This document shows, one piece after another, positions 35,122-46,226 of a DNA stretch of 64,000 nt. Below the pieces are notes generated by a model, which did not search any database, was not told the origin of the DNA, and saw only the letters and a list, made by a program, of their open reading frames with translations. The stretch's first letter is position 1; each line of letters opens with the position of its first letter. Source of the DNA: Zelopaecilomyces penicillatus (lineage: Eukaryota; Ascomycota; Sordariomycetes; Hypocreales; Pseudodiploosporaceae). Location: positions 4,216,001 to 4,280,000 of the forward strand of contig VCCP01000003.1 of NCBI GenBank assembly GCA_005765155.1. Direction: 5' to 3'. A program made the position numbers and the translations under genes.

Positions 35122-38116
35122 TGAGTATTAGGCCGTCTGAACGCAGAGGCTTCAAAGGGATTTTTCTGCTGTCAAGAGGTAGGAATGCGGGATGGCTTTT
35201 CGAACGAAAGAGACTCAAAGGGAGTGTTTGAGTGAAAGGTTGCACGAGGTTAATGGAGACGATTTGGCGGCTGGAAAGGCGCTGACGTGAACGATTACAA
35301 GGAGGGTGTCATGTGGGGGGAGGAGAGGCAAGGCTGCCGTTTAATGGGTTACCTAAGCGACATGGGTAGCGAAGAGCTGCTAGGGGATTTGGCTCGGCGC
35401 GGGGAGAACCCTTGATTGAGCTGCACGGGCATGAGACGGACTTGCGTCAGTAGGAGTATTACCCAGGCTGCGCAAAGGCGTTGCGTACGTAGTATGATAT
35501 TTATCGTCATCGTGACAATCCGACAGCTCGCTTAATCTGGGGTCCTAGGGCTTGCCTCTTCTTGTATATATATCTTGCAGCCATCATTCCCATATTCTAG
35601 GTATTAAGAGAAGTCTATTAATAATCTGTTTGCCGTTATTCTCAATCCTGCAGATGCTAAAACGAGACATCTATCCGTGGAGCAAAGGATACGGGAATAG
35701 TCTAGAATACCTGCCATCATTATTTGCCAGATTTGACATTCTGCAAGCTCCATTCGATGGTTCCATAAGCAGACAAGCGCCTAATACCACGAAAGTTTTA
35801 CAGGGTGGCAGAAATTGAAAACCTACACCAGACGCAACCGCATAATCGGGTGGAGCAACATACGTTATATACTCTATCTCTACAGATAGGGTGCATTTTG
35901 GGCCTTTGGACCTGTGCTGTATGACAGCACTAGCCGCCATTTAGATTGTCAAGCAGGAACGCAGATGCTGATGGACACGGTGTCAAAGTGGTAGCCCTGA
36001 GCTGATCATAATTCTGGTGCGTCAAGGCGAATTCAAACAGTTGCAGTTGATGAAAAGGCGGTTTTACAAACTTCGGCCATGGGCCTTGACGAAATGCAGA
36101 GGGGCGGGGAGAGTTCGCATATATTACTCCGTCAATACCTGTATCGATGTTTGGTATGCCAATGTTGTAATTGGAGCCCGGCATAATTATAGAGCCCACC
36201 CCTACTGAGCTCCAGCACCTGAGATGCTGGAGATGCGCCGATGGCGAATCGCCAGATTGGGGGTGCCCAGGTATTAATGAGAAGGTGATTTCCACTGTGG
36301 CTTTATGGCGTCCCAGCCACCAAGCATTGCACCACACCACCTTCTCAAACCTCACATGGCGGTACAGGTACGGAGTAGGTAGGTGATAATTAATGCAACA
36401 AACTACTACTAAGGTATAATGGCCATCTACAAAACGTACAAAGCACGATTCATGCATTGCATGCACATGCTCATGCTCGAATCTTACGACTTGATTGTTT
36501 TGAAGGAAGAAGTCCTCAAGCGTCACTTGTTGATCATCAAAGTGACAACATGCTGCTCCACCCCCTCCATCTTTACGGGCGTCAGGTTGACGGCCAGCGG
36601 CAGTCAGAGTGACACTCGTGCCCCGTTTAGCAACATGTACGGCTGAGTACATACGATCCATTGTTTGCTTGTACTTAATTCCAAAAGAAACAGTAAGTAA
36701 GTCAGTACTGTAGGTACATGCTCCCACACAGGACAGATGGTAATTTAAGAGGTAATAGAAACCTCAAGACAGGAGGTTTGACGACTTGCAAGGCCTCTCA
36801 CCGCCTTCACAGGTGGTGCGCCAGCCGAGGTGGGAGGGACCCTTGGATTATCTCAGTTGAGGTTAGGTAGTAGATATCTGCTACCAGGTACCTACCTACC
36901 CACTAAGCTAGTACCTTGGCACATGGCTCGAGCCCGATTGACTTTTTTACATCCGCTTCAAGGGGACAGGCTAGAAGTTGCGGAGCTACGCGATCGCACC
37001 CAGGGAGTTCAAAGTCGGTACTCTGAAATAGGGGAGAGCGGGAACTACCTATCAAAAGGCGCCTGGAGCACTGTACAGCAACCAAGATAGTTTCAAGCTT
37101 ACAAGATTTATTTGATACATTAGTACCTTACTTCTGAATACTGTTGCCCATTTTTATAGTGAATCCATACCACAAGAGGAAGACCGAGGGCGTTGTTCAA
37201 AGCATATGCAGCCACTCGTGATGGCCACCTCTGATACTTTTCGTATTAACACCTACCAACGTTTAATTGCCAAAAGGCACCCCAAATGGCACTGTGACGC
37301 ACGCACGCACCACCACGGCATTGCGAATCATTGAGAAAGCTGGCAGCTGGCGGAAACCACAGAAGCAGTCGCCCTACTCTTCTTCATCCTTTTCATCGCA
37401 AGCGACACGCCCCTCTTTACTAAGTACTACATAACCTGAGCAATTGATCATCTGTCTGTGACATAATTGTGAGGTCCGGGATTCCTGAAGGAGAGGGGGA
37501 TTTGCACTCTCGCTCACCAATATACCGACACATCCTCAACGTTTTTCTGTCTTGGTTGCTTCCGTGTCTTTTTTGCTTTCTTTTTATTTTCCTTTTTCCC
37601 TTTCCGCGACCCCCCCCCCGGCCGGTTCTCCTTTTCCACGGGACAGAAAATTCCTCAGAACCTGTGGCTTCCCGCCAACAAGCAGCCCCCCCAACAGCCC
37701 CCTAACCACGGGGAAAAAAAAAAAAAAAAAGGGCCCCTACCATTTGCTCCTGTAGGTGCCCTGCCCACCGAAACGTTAATAGTACCTCCTACCTACAGGC
37801 TGCTAGGTACAGGTGCCTACCCTCCAGTAATTACTGCCTCTAACCTAAACAGAGACAGCCCACCCCCACCACACCACCAAACTGCCTGTACCTGGCAGTA
37901 CATCATTCTGGTCAACCACCGCTGCTGCCCACCACCACCTCCTGGAAACCGTCGCCTATCAATCGGTCTACCATCAACATCGCCAACCATCCGCCTACCT
38001 CCTCATTTCTCGCCCTTTTGAGCCTCCTCTGATCCTCCTCCCGGCGAGGAGCAGCATTCCGACCTTCCGCACGCCCTCCCCGTCGGTCGCTGTTCGCTCC
38101 ATACGGCTTCCTCACC
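35122..38116. other. 3 kb divergent promoter region, Bax-inhibitor / ceramide synthase
   Basis: No gene is supported. It contains a GTACGTAGTA decamer at 35485-35494, two adjacent hairpins (36211-36231 and 36242-36254), several TAGGTA/TACCTA clusters (36366-36384, 36841-36905, 37751-37830) and a pyrimidine-rich stretch with an A run near 37560-37730. A 265-codon frame at 35930-36727 (minus) looks compositional. Confidence 0.5.
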
Positions 38117-39833
38117 ATGGCCGATTCCACCACGAGCCATGCTCCGTCCTCGGCTGAGGACAAGCCGAAAGTTGCTGTGCGGCCTCATTTGCAGAGCACC
38201 CCAAGCACCCCCAACATGAATGGGCCATTGTACATGCAGACATCCGGCAACAATGTGGTGCTCGTCCGCAGACTCAGGCGCAAGGACGAGAGCGCTCTGA
38301 AAAGCCTTGCTCGCTGGTTTGTCGAAAACCAAATTGGTAGGTTTGCGCCCATCAAACACACTTGCTTGCTGTGCCTATTTTCCTTTCCCCTTTTCGCCTT
38401 GAAGAAGCATATGCTGTATGATTTCTTCTCACGACTGGCCGAACGATACTGCCTATAAGCGAATCTCAATGATTGTTTGCTGACCACATCATGTCTTGTT
38501 TCAACAGGCCTCGCTGTCAACCTCATTGCGTTGCTCTTTCTAGCCCATGGCTTGTTCCCCAAAGCGAGAATGCATACAACCAAATTCTTTCGCCTATCAT
38601 ATCATAACCCCACAAGCACAAAATATGCCACTGGCTATGACGACGCATACTTGATCGCATTCTTCATCGTACTCTTTACCGGATTGCGAGCCGCAACCAT
38701 GGAATATATCCTTGCCCCCATTGGCAAGCTTGGAGGCATTGCTAAGCGAAAGGACTTAACACGTTTCAGCGAGCAGGCTTGGCTGCTTGTTTACTACGCC
38801 TTCTTCTGGCCACTAGGCATGGTAAGTCGTGATTAGAGCCTGGCCGTTTGACTTGTAAGCTAATCACGAATTTTAGTACATTTACTGCAATTCGCCGTAC
38901 TACCTGAACCTAAAAGAGCTCTGGACCAATTGGCCGGATCGCGAATTGGGTGGCCTTTCAAAGGCTTATATGCTGGCGCAATGGGCGTTCTGGCTTCAGC
39001 AGATTATTGTCATCAATATTGAGGACCGTCGCAAAGATCACTGGCAGATGTTCAGCCACCACATTATCACCACAGTTCTGATATCCTCTTGCTATGGCTA
39101 CCACCATACACGAATTGGAAATCTAATTCTTGTTCTGATGGATGTGGTCGATTTGTTTCTCCCAGTAAGTTGTCACCACATCCAAGATTATCAGCTACAT
39201 GGCTAGATCTAATGTTTCTACTAGCTTGCCAAATGCTTGAAATATTGTGGCTTCAAGCTACTTTGCGATTTCGTCTTTGTTGTCTTCATGGTATCCTGGT
39301 TCGTCGCCCGCCACGTACTGTATCTCATGGTCTGTTGGTCCGTTTACACGCAATCGGTCACTGTTATCAACTTGGGCTGCTACATGGGAACAAATGACAA
39401 TTTGATTGGACCATTTGACCCCCCCGCTGGGCTGATGTACCTTGTCGAGCCATTCTTGAGCACGAGTGGCCGAGTTTGCTACAACAATACTGTCATGTGG
39501 TCGTTCCTTACGCCGCTTCTCATGCTTCAAGTTATGACCCTCGTGTGGTTCACCATGATTGTTCGCGTCGCTATCAAGGTGATCCGTGGCGATGGTGCCG
39601 AAGATTCCCGCAGCGACGATGAGGCAGATGAGGAAGATGGAGAGGATGAGTTCTTTTATGAAGAAGCCCAGCCGCTCGAAGAGGAAGTTGGCGTCGAAGC
39701 GCTGGATCTCAAGAATTGGGAACGTAGGTCGGGCATCGTTAGACAGGCGAGTGCTTCAGGAGTTAGCCTGCCGGGACATAGTGATCGAAAGGAGCTACTC
39801 GGGCGCATTGGCTGCGAGAAGCAGGTTGACTGA
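38117..39833 (+). CDS. Ceramide synthase (Lag1/Lac1 family)
   Basis: Four exons (38117-38336, 38508-38821, 38877-39164, 39225-39833) with introns of 171, 55 and 60 bp encode 476 residues. The TLC/Lag1p domain includes GYDDAYLIAFFIVLFTGLR, the catalytic-type motif QMFSHHIITTVLISSCYGYH with its His pair, and LVLMDVVDLFLPLAK. Multiple transmembrane helices fit an ER enzyme that acylates sphingoid bases with acyl-CoA. The tail after the last helix is very acidic (DDEADEEDGEDEFF) and ends hydrophilic without a KKXX signal. Filamentous fungi usually have two or three such enzymes with different acyl-chain preference; I cannot tell which one this is. Confidence 0.92.
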
Positions 39834-40692
39834 GCTTTTTTGTGATGGCGGGGCAGTGACAAGCTGAGTTTTACCTGCTGGATCGATGGCGTTTGAGGAG
39901 TTGGTGTGCCGCCTTGTGTGACTTTTTTCTCTCTACTTTTTTCCCGTCCTCCTAGTTTCCTGTTCTCCTCTTACACACAGTTACTACTCATGCTGTGGAA
40001 CCTGGGATTTTTCGCATTTGTTGGACCCCGGTCACGGTTTTGGTTTGGGAGTGAGGTAGACTCAGATGATATGGACGCAAAAACGAAAGACAGAACCCTA
40101 GACGATTTGATTTGCGATACCTGAGTAAGGTTTACTCATGAACTGAAATTAATGGAATTGATGTTACCCTCCCCTTGCCTTTGGCGCGAGAAGGGGGGGG
40201 AGCCCTCTAGTTTTCTTTAACTTCCCATCATTTATGCATGCGTCTTGTGAATTGTGGGCGTATTATGGTTGTGAAAGATGTAGTGTAAAGTTTTGTCGCA
40301 AGATCTACAAACACAGATTCATCAAGTATGGTCAACAGGGTTTGCGGGGGTTTTCAAGGGTTTTTAAAGAATATCATGAATAAACTATAATAGGTTAAAT
40401 ACAAGCAAAATGCCATGAGTGCTTTGCTAAATCACAATGATACATGATCACGTAAAAATTGATCACCAAAATTGCACATGTACATCCACGCCTAGAATCA
40501 GCATGTTTCAATAACTGCATCTTAAAAACGAAAATCTAAGTTTGGCAGGTGATGCGACAAATAAAGTATGTGCAAGATGACATATCTGGATAGATAACAT
40601 GTATAGTCGTGATAATGTTATGGGGATAGTTGGGCTTCAGGGTAGGATAAATAGGGTAGTTGATAAGGAGAGCAACACCTCTTTATCTCTAC
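39834..40692. other. Convergent 3' region, ceramide synthase / acyl-CoA synthetase
   Basis: An 859-bp spacer, AT-rich after about 40310, with the 3' flanks of two converging genes. A 72-codon frame at 39906-40124 is not convincing. Confidence 0.6.
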
Positions 40693-42447
40693 CTATGATG
40701 ATGCTTTTGCTAGCATCTCCTTGGCCATGTCACGTAGTTTGAATTTCTGAATCTTGCCGCTAGCTGTCTTGGGGTACTCGTCGACCCAGAAGATGTGTTT
40801 AGGCACGAGATGGCTGGATAGATGAGTGCGCACCCAGTCTTTGATGTCGTCTTTGGTAAGCCTCTTGTCTGCGGCATCGCCGCCCGTGCTAGAATCCGCC
40901 ATGGACCATCCCCGACGAGGGATAACAAACGCGGCGACAGCCTCGCCGAGCCGCTCGTCGTCGACACCGACAACGCTGACCTCCTGCACGCCTGCGAGCT
41001 GGAAGAGACAGTTTTCCACCTCAAGCGGGTGGATGTTCTCGCCGCCGCGGATGATGAGGTCCTTGATGCGGCCTGTAATCTGCACATAGCCGTTCTCGTC
41101 CATCTCGGCCTCGTCGCCAGAGTACATCCATATTCTGCCGTCCTGCTCCTCGATGCGCGCCTCTGCTGTGCGGGTTGGATCGTTGAAGTAGCCTTTCATG
41201 ACAAGATAACCGGAAGCAGCGAGCTCGCCGCGCGTGTTCAGTGGCAGGATGGTGTTGCGGTCCGTAGGGGAGACGATCTTGACAGCCGTATGGGGCATGG
41301 GTGTGCCGACGGACGAGGTGCGCTTCTCAAAGGGGTCCGAAGGACGCGTCATACAACTGACGGGGCTGGTCTCTGTCATGCCATAGCAGATGACTACATC
41401 CCTGAGCCCAAGTCGCTCGTATATCTTTCGTATGAGCGACTCTGGGACACTGCTCCCTGCCATGATGCCCTTTTTCAAATTCTGCGGGGCCTTATCGACA
41501 GCTCCGTTATCCAGAGCCTCAAAAATAGAGACCAGCATTGTGCTTACGCCATACAGGCCAGTGGCATCGTGGTCCACGCACATTTTTATCGTGGCCACGG
41601 GGTCGAATGCCGGGCTTGGAAACATGATGGCAGCTCCAGTAGTGGCAGTGGCCATGTAACCGAGCACGGAGCCAAAACAGTGGAAGAGTGGTGGGGGCAC
41701 GACTATCCGGTCAGACGGATCGAGGCCCATGCGGTGGGCAATAGAAGCACCGTTGTTGAGAATAGAGGTATGGGCAAGCATGGCGGCCTTGGGGGAGGAA
41801 GTGGTGCCGGATGTGAACTGGATGTTGATGGTATCCGATGGATCCAGGGGCGAGTCTGGCTTCACGGACCGGTCCGAGCCCTCCAATAGCAAGTCATACG
41901 ATGTTAATGCTCGGTAGTCGTCTAGCTTAAAGTCCACGGCAGGGTGGCTGGACGTGTTGTCGATGACAATGACCTTCTTCAGTGTGGGGACAGCCTCACT
42001 CTGAATTTTGCTTCCCTTGAGATCGCCAGCAATCTTCTGCAGCAATTCCTGATTGCTCCTGCCACGGCCAGGGCGATAGGCCAAGTCCGTCACGGCGCCG
42101 ACGATGAGAGCCTCGGCCTCCAGGTGGCCCAGTGCCGACACAACCTGCTGAGCATTGAAGCCAGGGTTCAGGGGCACAAGAATAGCACCAAGCTTGAAAA
42201 TGGCATATGTCAGCGCGGCAAACTCAGGGCTGTTGCCCTGCGAGATTGCAACACGGTCCCCCTTGCGGATGCCGAGAGAGGCCAGTGAAGAGGCCAAGCG
42301 GTTGGAGAGCAGGTCGAGGGCATGGTATGTCAGTGTCGTCTCTTGGAAGTTGGGTGTTGGTGAACGAGCGATAACCGCGGGACGATCGCCGTGTTGAGAA
42401 ACAACAGACGCAAAATGCTCGGGGATGGTGCCAGTGAAAAGCGCTGG
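40693..42447 (-). CDS. AMP-forming acyl-CoA synthetase-like enzyme, first exon unresolved
   Basis: An open frame of 584 residues runs from a likely splice acceptor (TGCTAAC branch, then CCCAG before 42447) to the stop at 40693. It has no in-frame ATG near its beginning, so at least one short upstream exon is missing from this model. ANL-superfamily motifs are present: FTSGTTSSPKA (a variant of SGTTGxPKG, Gly replaced by Ser), YGMTETSP, YSGDEAEMDENGYVQITGR, IKDLIIRGGENIHPLEVE and YPKTASGKIQKFKLRD with the catalytic Lys. These enzymes activate fatty or aromatic acids to acyl-AMP then acyl-CoA; the substrate is unknown. No PTS1 is seen (ends KASS). A candidate first ATG at 42577 would begin with a mitochondrial-like stretch (MRAVLRLTTYHLI), but its splice donor would be weak. 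Confidence 0.85.
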   Translation of the reverse strand, partial: PALFTGTIPEHFASVVSQHGDRPAVIARSPTPNFQETTLTYHALDLLSNRLASSLASLGIRKGDRVAISQGNSPEFAALTYAIFKLGAILVPLNPGFNAQQVVSALGHLEAEALIVGAVTDLAYRPGRGRSNQELLQKIAGDLKGSKIQSEAVPTLKKVIVIDNTSSHPAVDFKLDDYRALTSYDLLLEGSDRSVKPDSPLDPSDTINIQFTSGTTSSPKAAMLAHTSILNNGASIAHRMGLDPSDRIVVPPPLFHCFGSVLGYMATATTGAAIMFPSPAFDPVATIKMCVDHDATGLYGVSTMLVSIFEALDNGAVDKAPQNLKKGIMAGSSVPESLIRKIYERLGLRDVVICYGMTETSPVSCMTRPSDPFEKRTSSVGTPMPHTAVKIVSPTDRNTILPLNTRGELAASGYLVMKGYFNDPTRTAEARIEEQDGRIWMYSGDEAEMDENGYVQITGRIKDLIIRGGENIHPLEVENCLFQLAGVQEVSVVGVDDERLGEAVAAFVIPRRGWSMADSSTGGDAADKRLTKDDIKDWVRTHLSSHLVPKHIFWVDEYPKTASGKIQKFKLRDMAKEMLAKASS

Positions 42448-43782
42448 CTGGGATTGATAAGATTGGTTAGCAGAGAACTAAGTCCAGGTGCGATGTCTTG
42501 TAGATGGAAGATGGGACGTGGTGGAATGATATAGGAGTGATGAGATGGTACGTAGTAAGTCTCAGAACGGCCCGCATTTCATGAATATTGAACACTCTCG
42601 CCCGGTATAGTTGGGGTGATTGGGCCAAGGCTAACGGAAAACCTCCAAACTTGAGACAAGAAGAACTATGGAACTGTAAATGGTGTTGTGGTTTATAGGT
42701 TTTGGTAGCATGATTTCCTAGGACACTTGTCTTTGGATATCACATGGTGTTCCTAGCATCGCAGTGCATGAAGTTCCGGAATGCCGCACAGCGCCACGGG
42801 CGATTTAAAAGGCAACGTAGAACAAGCCAAAAGCAGAACTTCACAAAATGACAAACCTCCTTTGAGCCAAGCCGTATGCTCAATCTTTCAGTGGCCAAGA
42901 ACCTCCTCTGCCCAACATCACCAGCTGCGCTAACAACACATCGTCTGTGGAGGCGGCCGAGAGCCGCTGCTCGTGGTGAGACGGCGCGCGCAACGACCCC
43001 TTGTGCTGTCGCAATGCTGCCTCTCCATTGAACCAATGCCCGATTTTGCTTGATGCTGCTGTAGTTGCTGCTGCTGCTGCGGCACAGCAATAATGAGTGG
43101 CAGGATCGCATCGCGTGAGCCAAAGCAGTGTCTCATCCAAGCAACCGAACCCTTCAGCCCTCCCTTGCAGCCCCTCAGCGTCTCTTCCTTTAGTGAGACA
43201 CGTACAGAGTGCAGGGTGCTAGGTATGCTGCAGGTACCAATTGGGTGACGGCGTTAAATACGGCACTGTGTTTGGTTGCCTGTCTGCAAGGCTGACGAAA
43301 TATGGCAATCAACGGCGCTTTTGTAGGCTGGACCATGGAAAGATGCTGCTGATGAGGAAAGTTGAGAGTTGAGGGTTGAGGGTTGGGATGGATCCTGTGT
43401 CAGCCCGCTCTTGCCTTCAGGCGGGGCTCTAGGCCGAGGTGTGCTTAGTATGTGTTGTGCTGTGCAACTGTTACAAGTTAGGTAATTGCCAAGTTGGTAT
43501 TAACGTCTTCATCGGCAACGCTATGTTACAATGTGTCAATATGAACTAATGCCCACCTAGGTTATCACTCAATTAGCTAAGTATACAAATAGTAATTGCC
43601 TTGCTACTACCCATTTACGTTTCTAATCGCCTATCCAGACAATCAAATGATAATTGATGTGATGCATACATTAATGAGACAGAGTGGTAAAATAGTTCAA
43701 AGAGCACACTTCGCGTCACTCTTGCTGCTATGATATTGACGTACGCCCAACTGTCTAATCACTAACAACTCTAATAAAACAT
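42448..43782. other. Upstream region of the acyl-CoA synthetase / 3' of the small secreted protein gene
   Basis: Contains the putative intron and missing first exon of the synthetase, a GTACGTAGTA decamer (42548-42557), and a CTG-type trinucleotide stretch at about 43060-43082. No other gene is supported. Confidence 0.5.
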
Positions 43783-44094
43783 CTAGAAACAAGGATCGTT
43801 ATAGCCATTGCGGCCGCTCCATTTATCTATGCAACACCTGTAGAAGTTTGAACACATGACGCCGTTGCCTTTGATAGCGACGCATCGTTTGCTGCCATTC
43901 AAGAAGGTACCATTTGCAGCATCGCAGCAATTATGCGTGGATTCGCCACGGAAATTTTCTTTTGGCTGGTAGCACCAGGAGCCCTCCTCGCCGTGCTCGA
44001 CGCCTCCTCGGGCAACGTTGGCGATGGGCTCAAGGCTAATGGCGCTGGCGCTGACGAGCGCAGGCAGAAGCATGGCGAGGGTAAGAAACTGCAT
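43783..44094 (-). CDS. Small secreted cysteine-rich protein
   Basis: A single-exon gene of 103 residues. Residues 1-18 (MQFLTLAMLLPALVSASA) form a clear signal peptide. The mature part has eight cysteines in the order C41, C56-C57, C71, C81, C87-C88, C102, with spacing C-x14-CC-x13-C-x9-C-x5-CC-x13-C, and possible N-glycosylation sites NGT and NGS. The C, CC, C, C, CC, C order is that of hydrophobins, but the spacing between the fourth and fifth cysteines is short and the loops are charged and polar, so I do not call it one. It may be an effector-like or cell-wall-associated protein. A TATA box lies about 190 bp upstream. No close relative is recognised. Confidence 0.75.
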   Translation of the reverse strand: MQFLTLAMLLPALVSASAISLEPIANVARGGVEHGEEGSWCYQPKENFRGESTHNCCDAANGTFLNGSKRCVAIKGNGVMCSNFYRCCIDKWSGRNGYNDPCF

Positions 44095-46226
44095 TTTTTC
44101 TGTTTCTTTTTATTGACATGTTAGTTGGCATTCTGCAGTGTTTTTTTCCTTTCCTATCATCATTTCTTACTTGAGTGAAATATGACGTTTTGCTTTCAGC
44201 GTCTGATTGACAGATGAGAGTGGGTGGGTCTGGTGATGAATGTTAAAGTATTATCCTCAAAGAACTTCGGGTCTATGTTTGATCTTATATAGCTGTTTTC
44301 CAGCCAACAAAAAAAAAAAAACTTGCTCTTATAGCAGTCCCCATTCGCGGAATATCCATGGAACCATCCCCAAATATCCCGTACCCCATCAACCTAACAT
44401 GACCAAACGCAATTTATAACCAGCCAATAATCAAAGACGTCCACGATAATCTTTGGGTGAGAGTGGGCTAACCGCAAACGCCCGTTTATACTGTTTAAGC
44501 CCATGCAAGATATCCTGTTTTTCTCCACTCAACACGAGGAACCCTTGCTCACATGGAGAAAGTTGAAGCGTTCAAAAATTGAAGTGTATGGTGGATGCCG
44601 CTTATACTGCAAGTATGTTGCCTCTATTGACCGGCGGGATAACAAAAGTACACCATGACTCTTCAGCCGGTTTCCAAGATAAGCCGAATGTAAGACAAGA
44701 GTTTAGCCTGAAAGGGGAAGGCCAAAGAAGACTATTACGCATAGATCATGTTCTAAAGTTTGCGGTATATCTATACGACAAAGGGTTGAAGGAACAACCG
44801 AGTGGGAGAATTTCATCAGCTTACCTTTCGCCTGAAAAAAGCCCCAATGCATTTGCTAGATCACTAGCTATCTCCATTACTAGTCCTCTTCCGAAACCGT
44901 ATAGAAAGAATAGCACCTCAAGTGGTATCGTGTTTACTTCATAATTTGCTATTTGTATGCTAGGCTCAACTATGGCTCTTTATCTTAGCATTGCATATAT
45001 CATTAGCATAGTATCTATCATTTGTGAACACAAATCTCCAAGACTTCTGGACTATACTGTTACTGAGTCACTTACTCATAAGCATGGCATTATGAAGACA
45101 ACTAAAACAGAGGAAGGAAATGGATATGGCCCCAGTCCTCCAAAATAAGAAAAAAAAAGCCCGGATCGGTGCTCGTCAGAGCTTCTCAATCTACGAATAT
45201 GAAATGGTCCACTTCAATCCTTGCGGTATTTCTATGTAACTGCCTCTGGCTGGTACAATTCGTCCTCCTCGAAACGATTGCAGAACTAGGATATAGTAAA
45301 ATACCGGTATAGATATACTCTGTCTTCTGGCTCGTCTTATCCCGAGCACAAAATTAAAGTAGGAAGTAAAAGTTAGGCCGTATTGCTCAGTCTTGTCACC
45401 TTCTCCACGTGTTGATCTGTCCAAGTCCGTGCTACTTCACTTCAAGCGAACGCTTTGCAAAGAATTTATGGAGTAGAGGTTAACATATCAAGGGGATCGT
45501 ACATCTGTGAAGGATTCAACCTGCATAGCTCAAGACCGGGGAAACTGTTATTGTTACATCCTGCCTCGATAGTCATCATTTGTTAGTTCAACACTGCAAT
45601 TTCTGCGCAATGGAAACAATTATAGACGTGTAAATGAACCAAGGCCGCAGCCTTCATGATGGCATTAAATTGGTCATCGTACGCTGCTCGTATGCGGCTG
45701 CAAGCCTGACATCATTTAGTACAAGCCCCAACTGATCTGCTCGTCCCAGAAAACCCCAGCCTGTGTCAACTCTAATAACCTGATAGCTAACACCGAACTA
45801 CGGTATCGTTCCTCATACCCACCTCATGAGCAACAAACTCGAAGAATGAATGCAAATACGAAAATACTAGTAAAACCCCCAATCTATCCCAAATGTGAAA
45901 ATGTACATGAGTCTATAACGCCTAAGGTCAATGCCTTTCGTACTTTTTTTCCGCCACTCTCCGTAAAACAGCCATGGAAGACCCTTTAAGGCACAGAAAG
46001 AAGTAGGAGAGAATAAATCAACAAACACCAAGATGCAAGAATAATGGATACCAGCCCAGACAGTGGTCGATCTAATATCGACACTACCACAAGAAGAGAA
46101 ATATCAAGGAATATACACAAACAAGAAGCAGATATTCTTTTCTGAACGCCATGAGAGCAAATTTGGGGTATCAGGATTCAACTGTCTCTAGTAGAGACCG
46201 TGCAAAGCCAGTCGTCTCGTGAAGTA
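44095..46226. other. Gene-poor region, secreted protein promoter / OCH1-like 3' end
   Basis: The left part is the promoter of the small secreted protein gene. Frames at 44579-44944 and 44957-45148 (plus) follow one another in AT-rich sequence but resemble nothing known and may be chance or a decayed relic. The rest (45.2-46.2 kb) has no signal I can name. Confidence 0.5.
44284..44292 (-). promoter_or_regulatory. TATA box for the small secreted protein gene
   Basis: CTATATAAG on the minus strand, about 190 bp upstream of the start codon. A strong TATA element suits a highly inducible secreted-protein gene; inferred from sequence and position. Confidence 0.5.

Noticed and set aside
35930..36727. 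265-codon minus-strand frame
   Set aside because: Odd composition (many His, Cys and Trp without pattern) and no domain. It spans hairpins and TAGGTA clusters typical of spacer DNA.
40822..41889. 355-codon plus-strand frame
   Set aside because: Exactly antisense to the acyl-CoA synthetase; a GC-rich third-position shadow.
43783..44094. Calling the small secreted protein a hydrophobin
   Set aside because: The cysteine order fits, but spacing and hydrophilic loops do not match class I or class II hydrophobins.
44579..45148. Two successive plus-strand frames that might be a broken gene
   Set aside because: No similarity to any family I know and AT-rich context. Left as part of the spacer.
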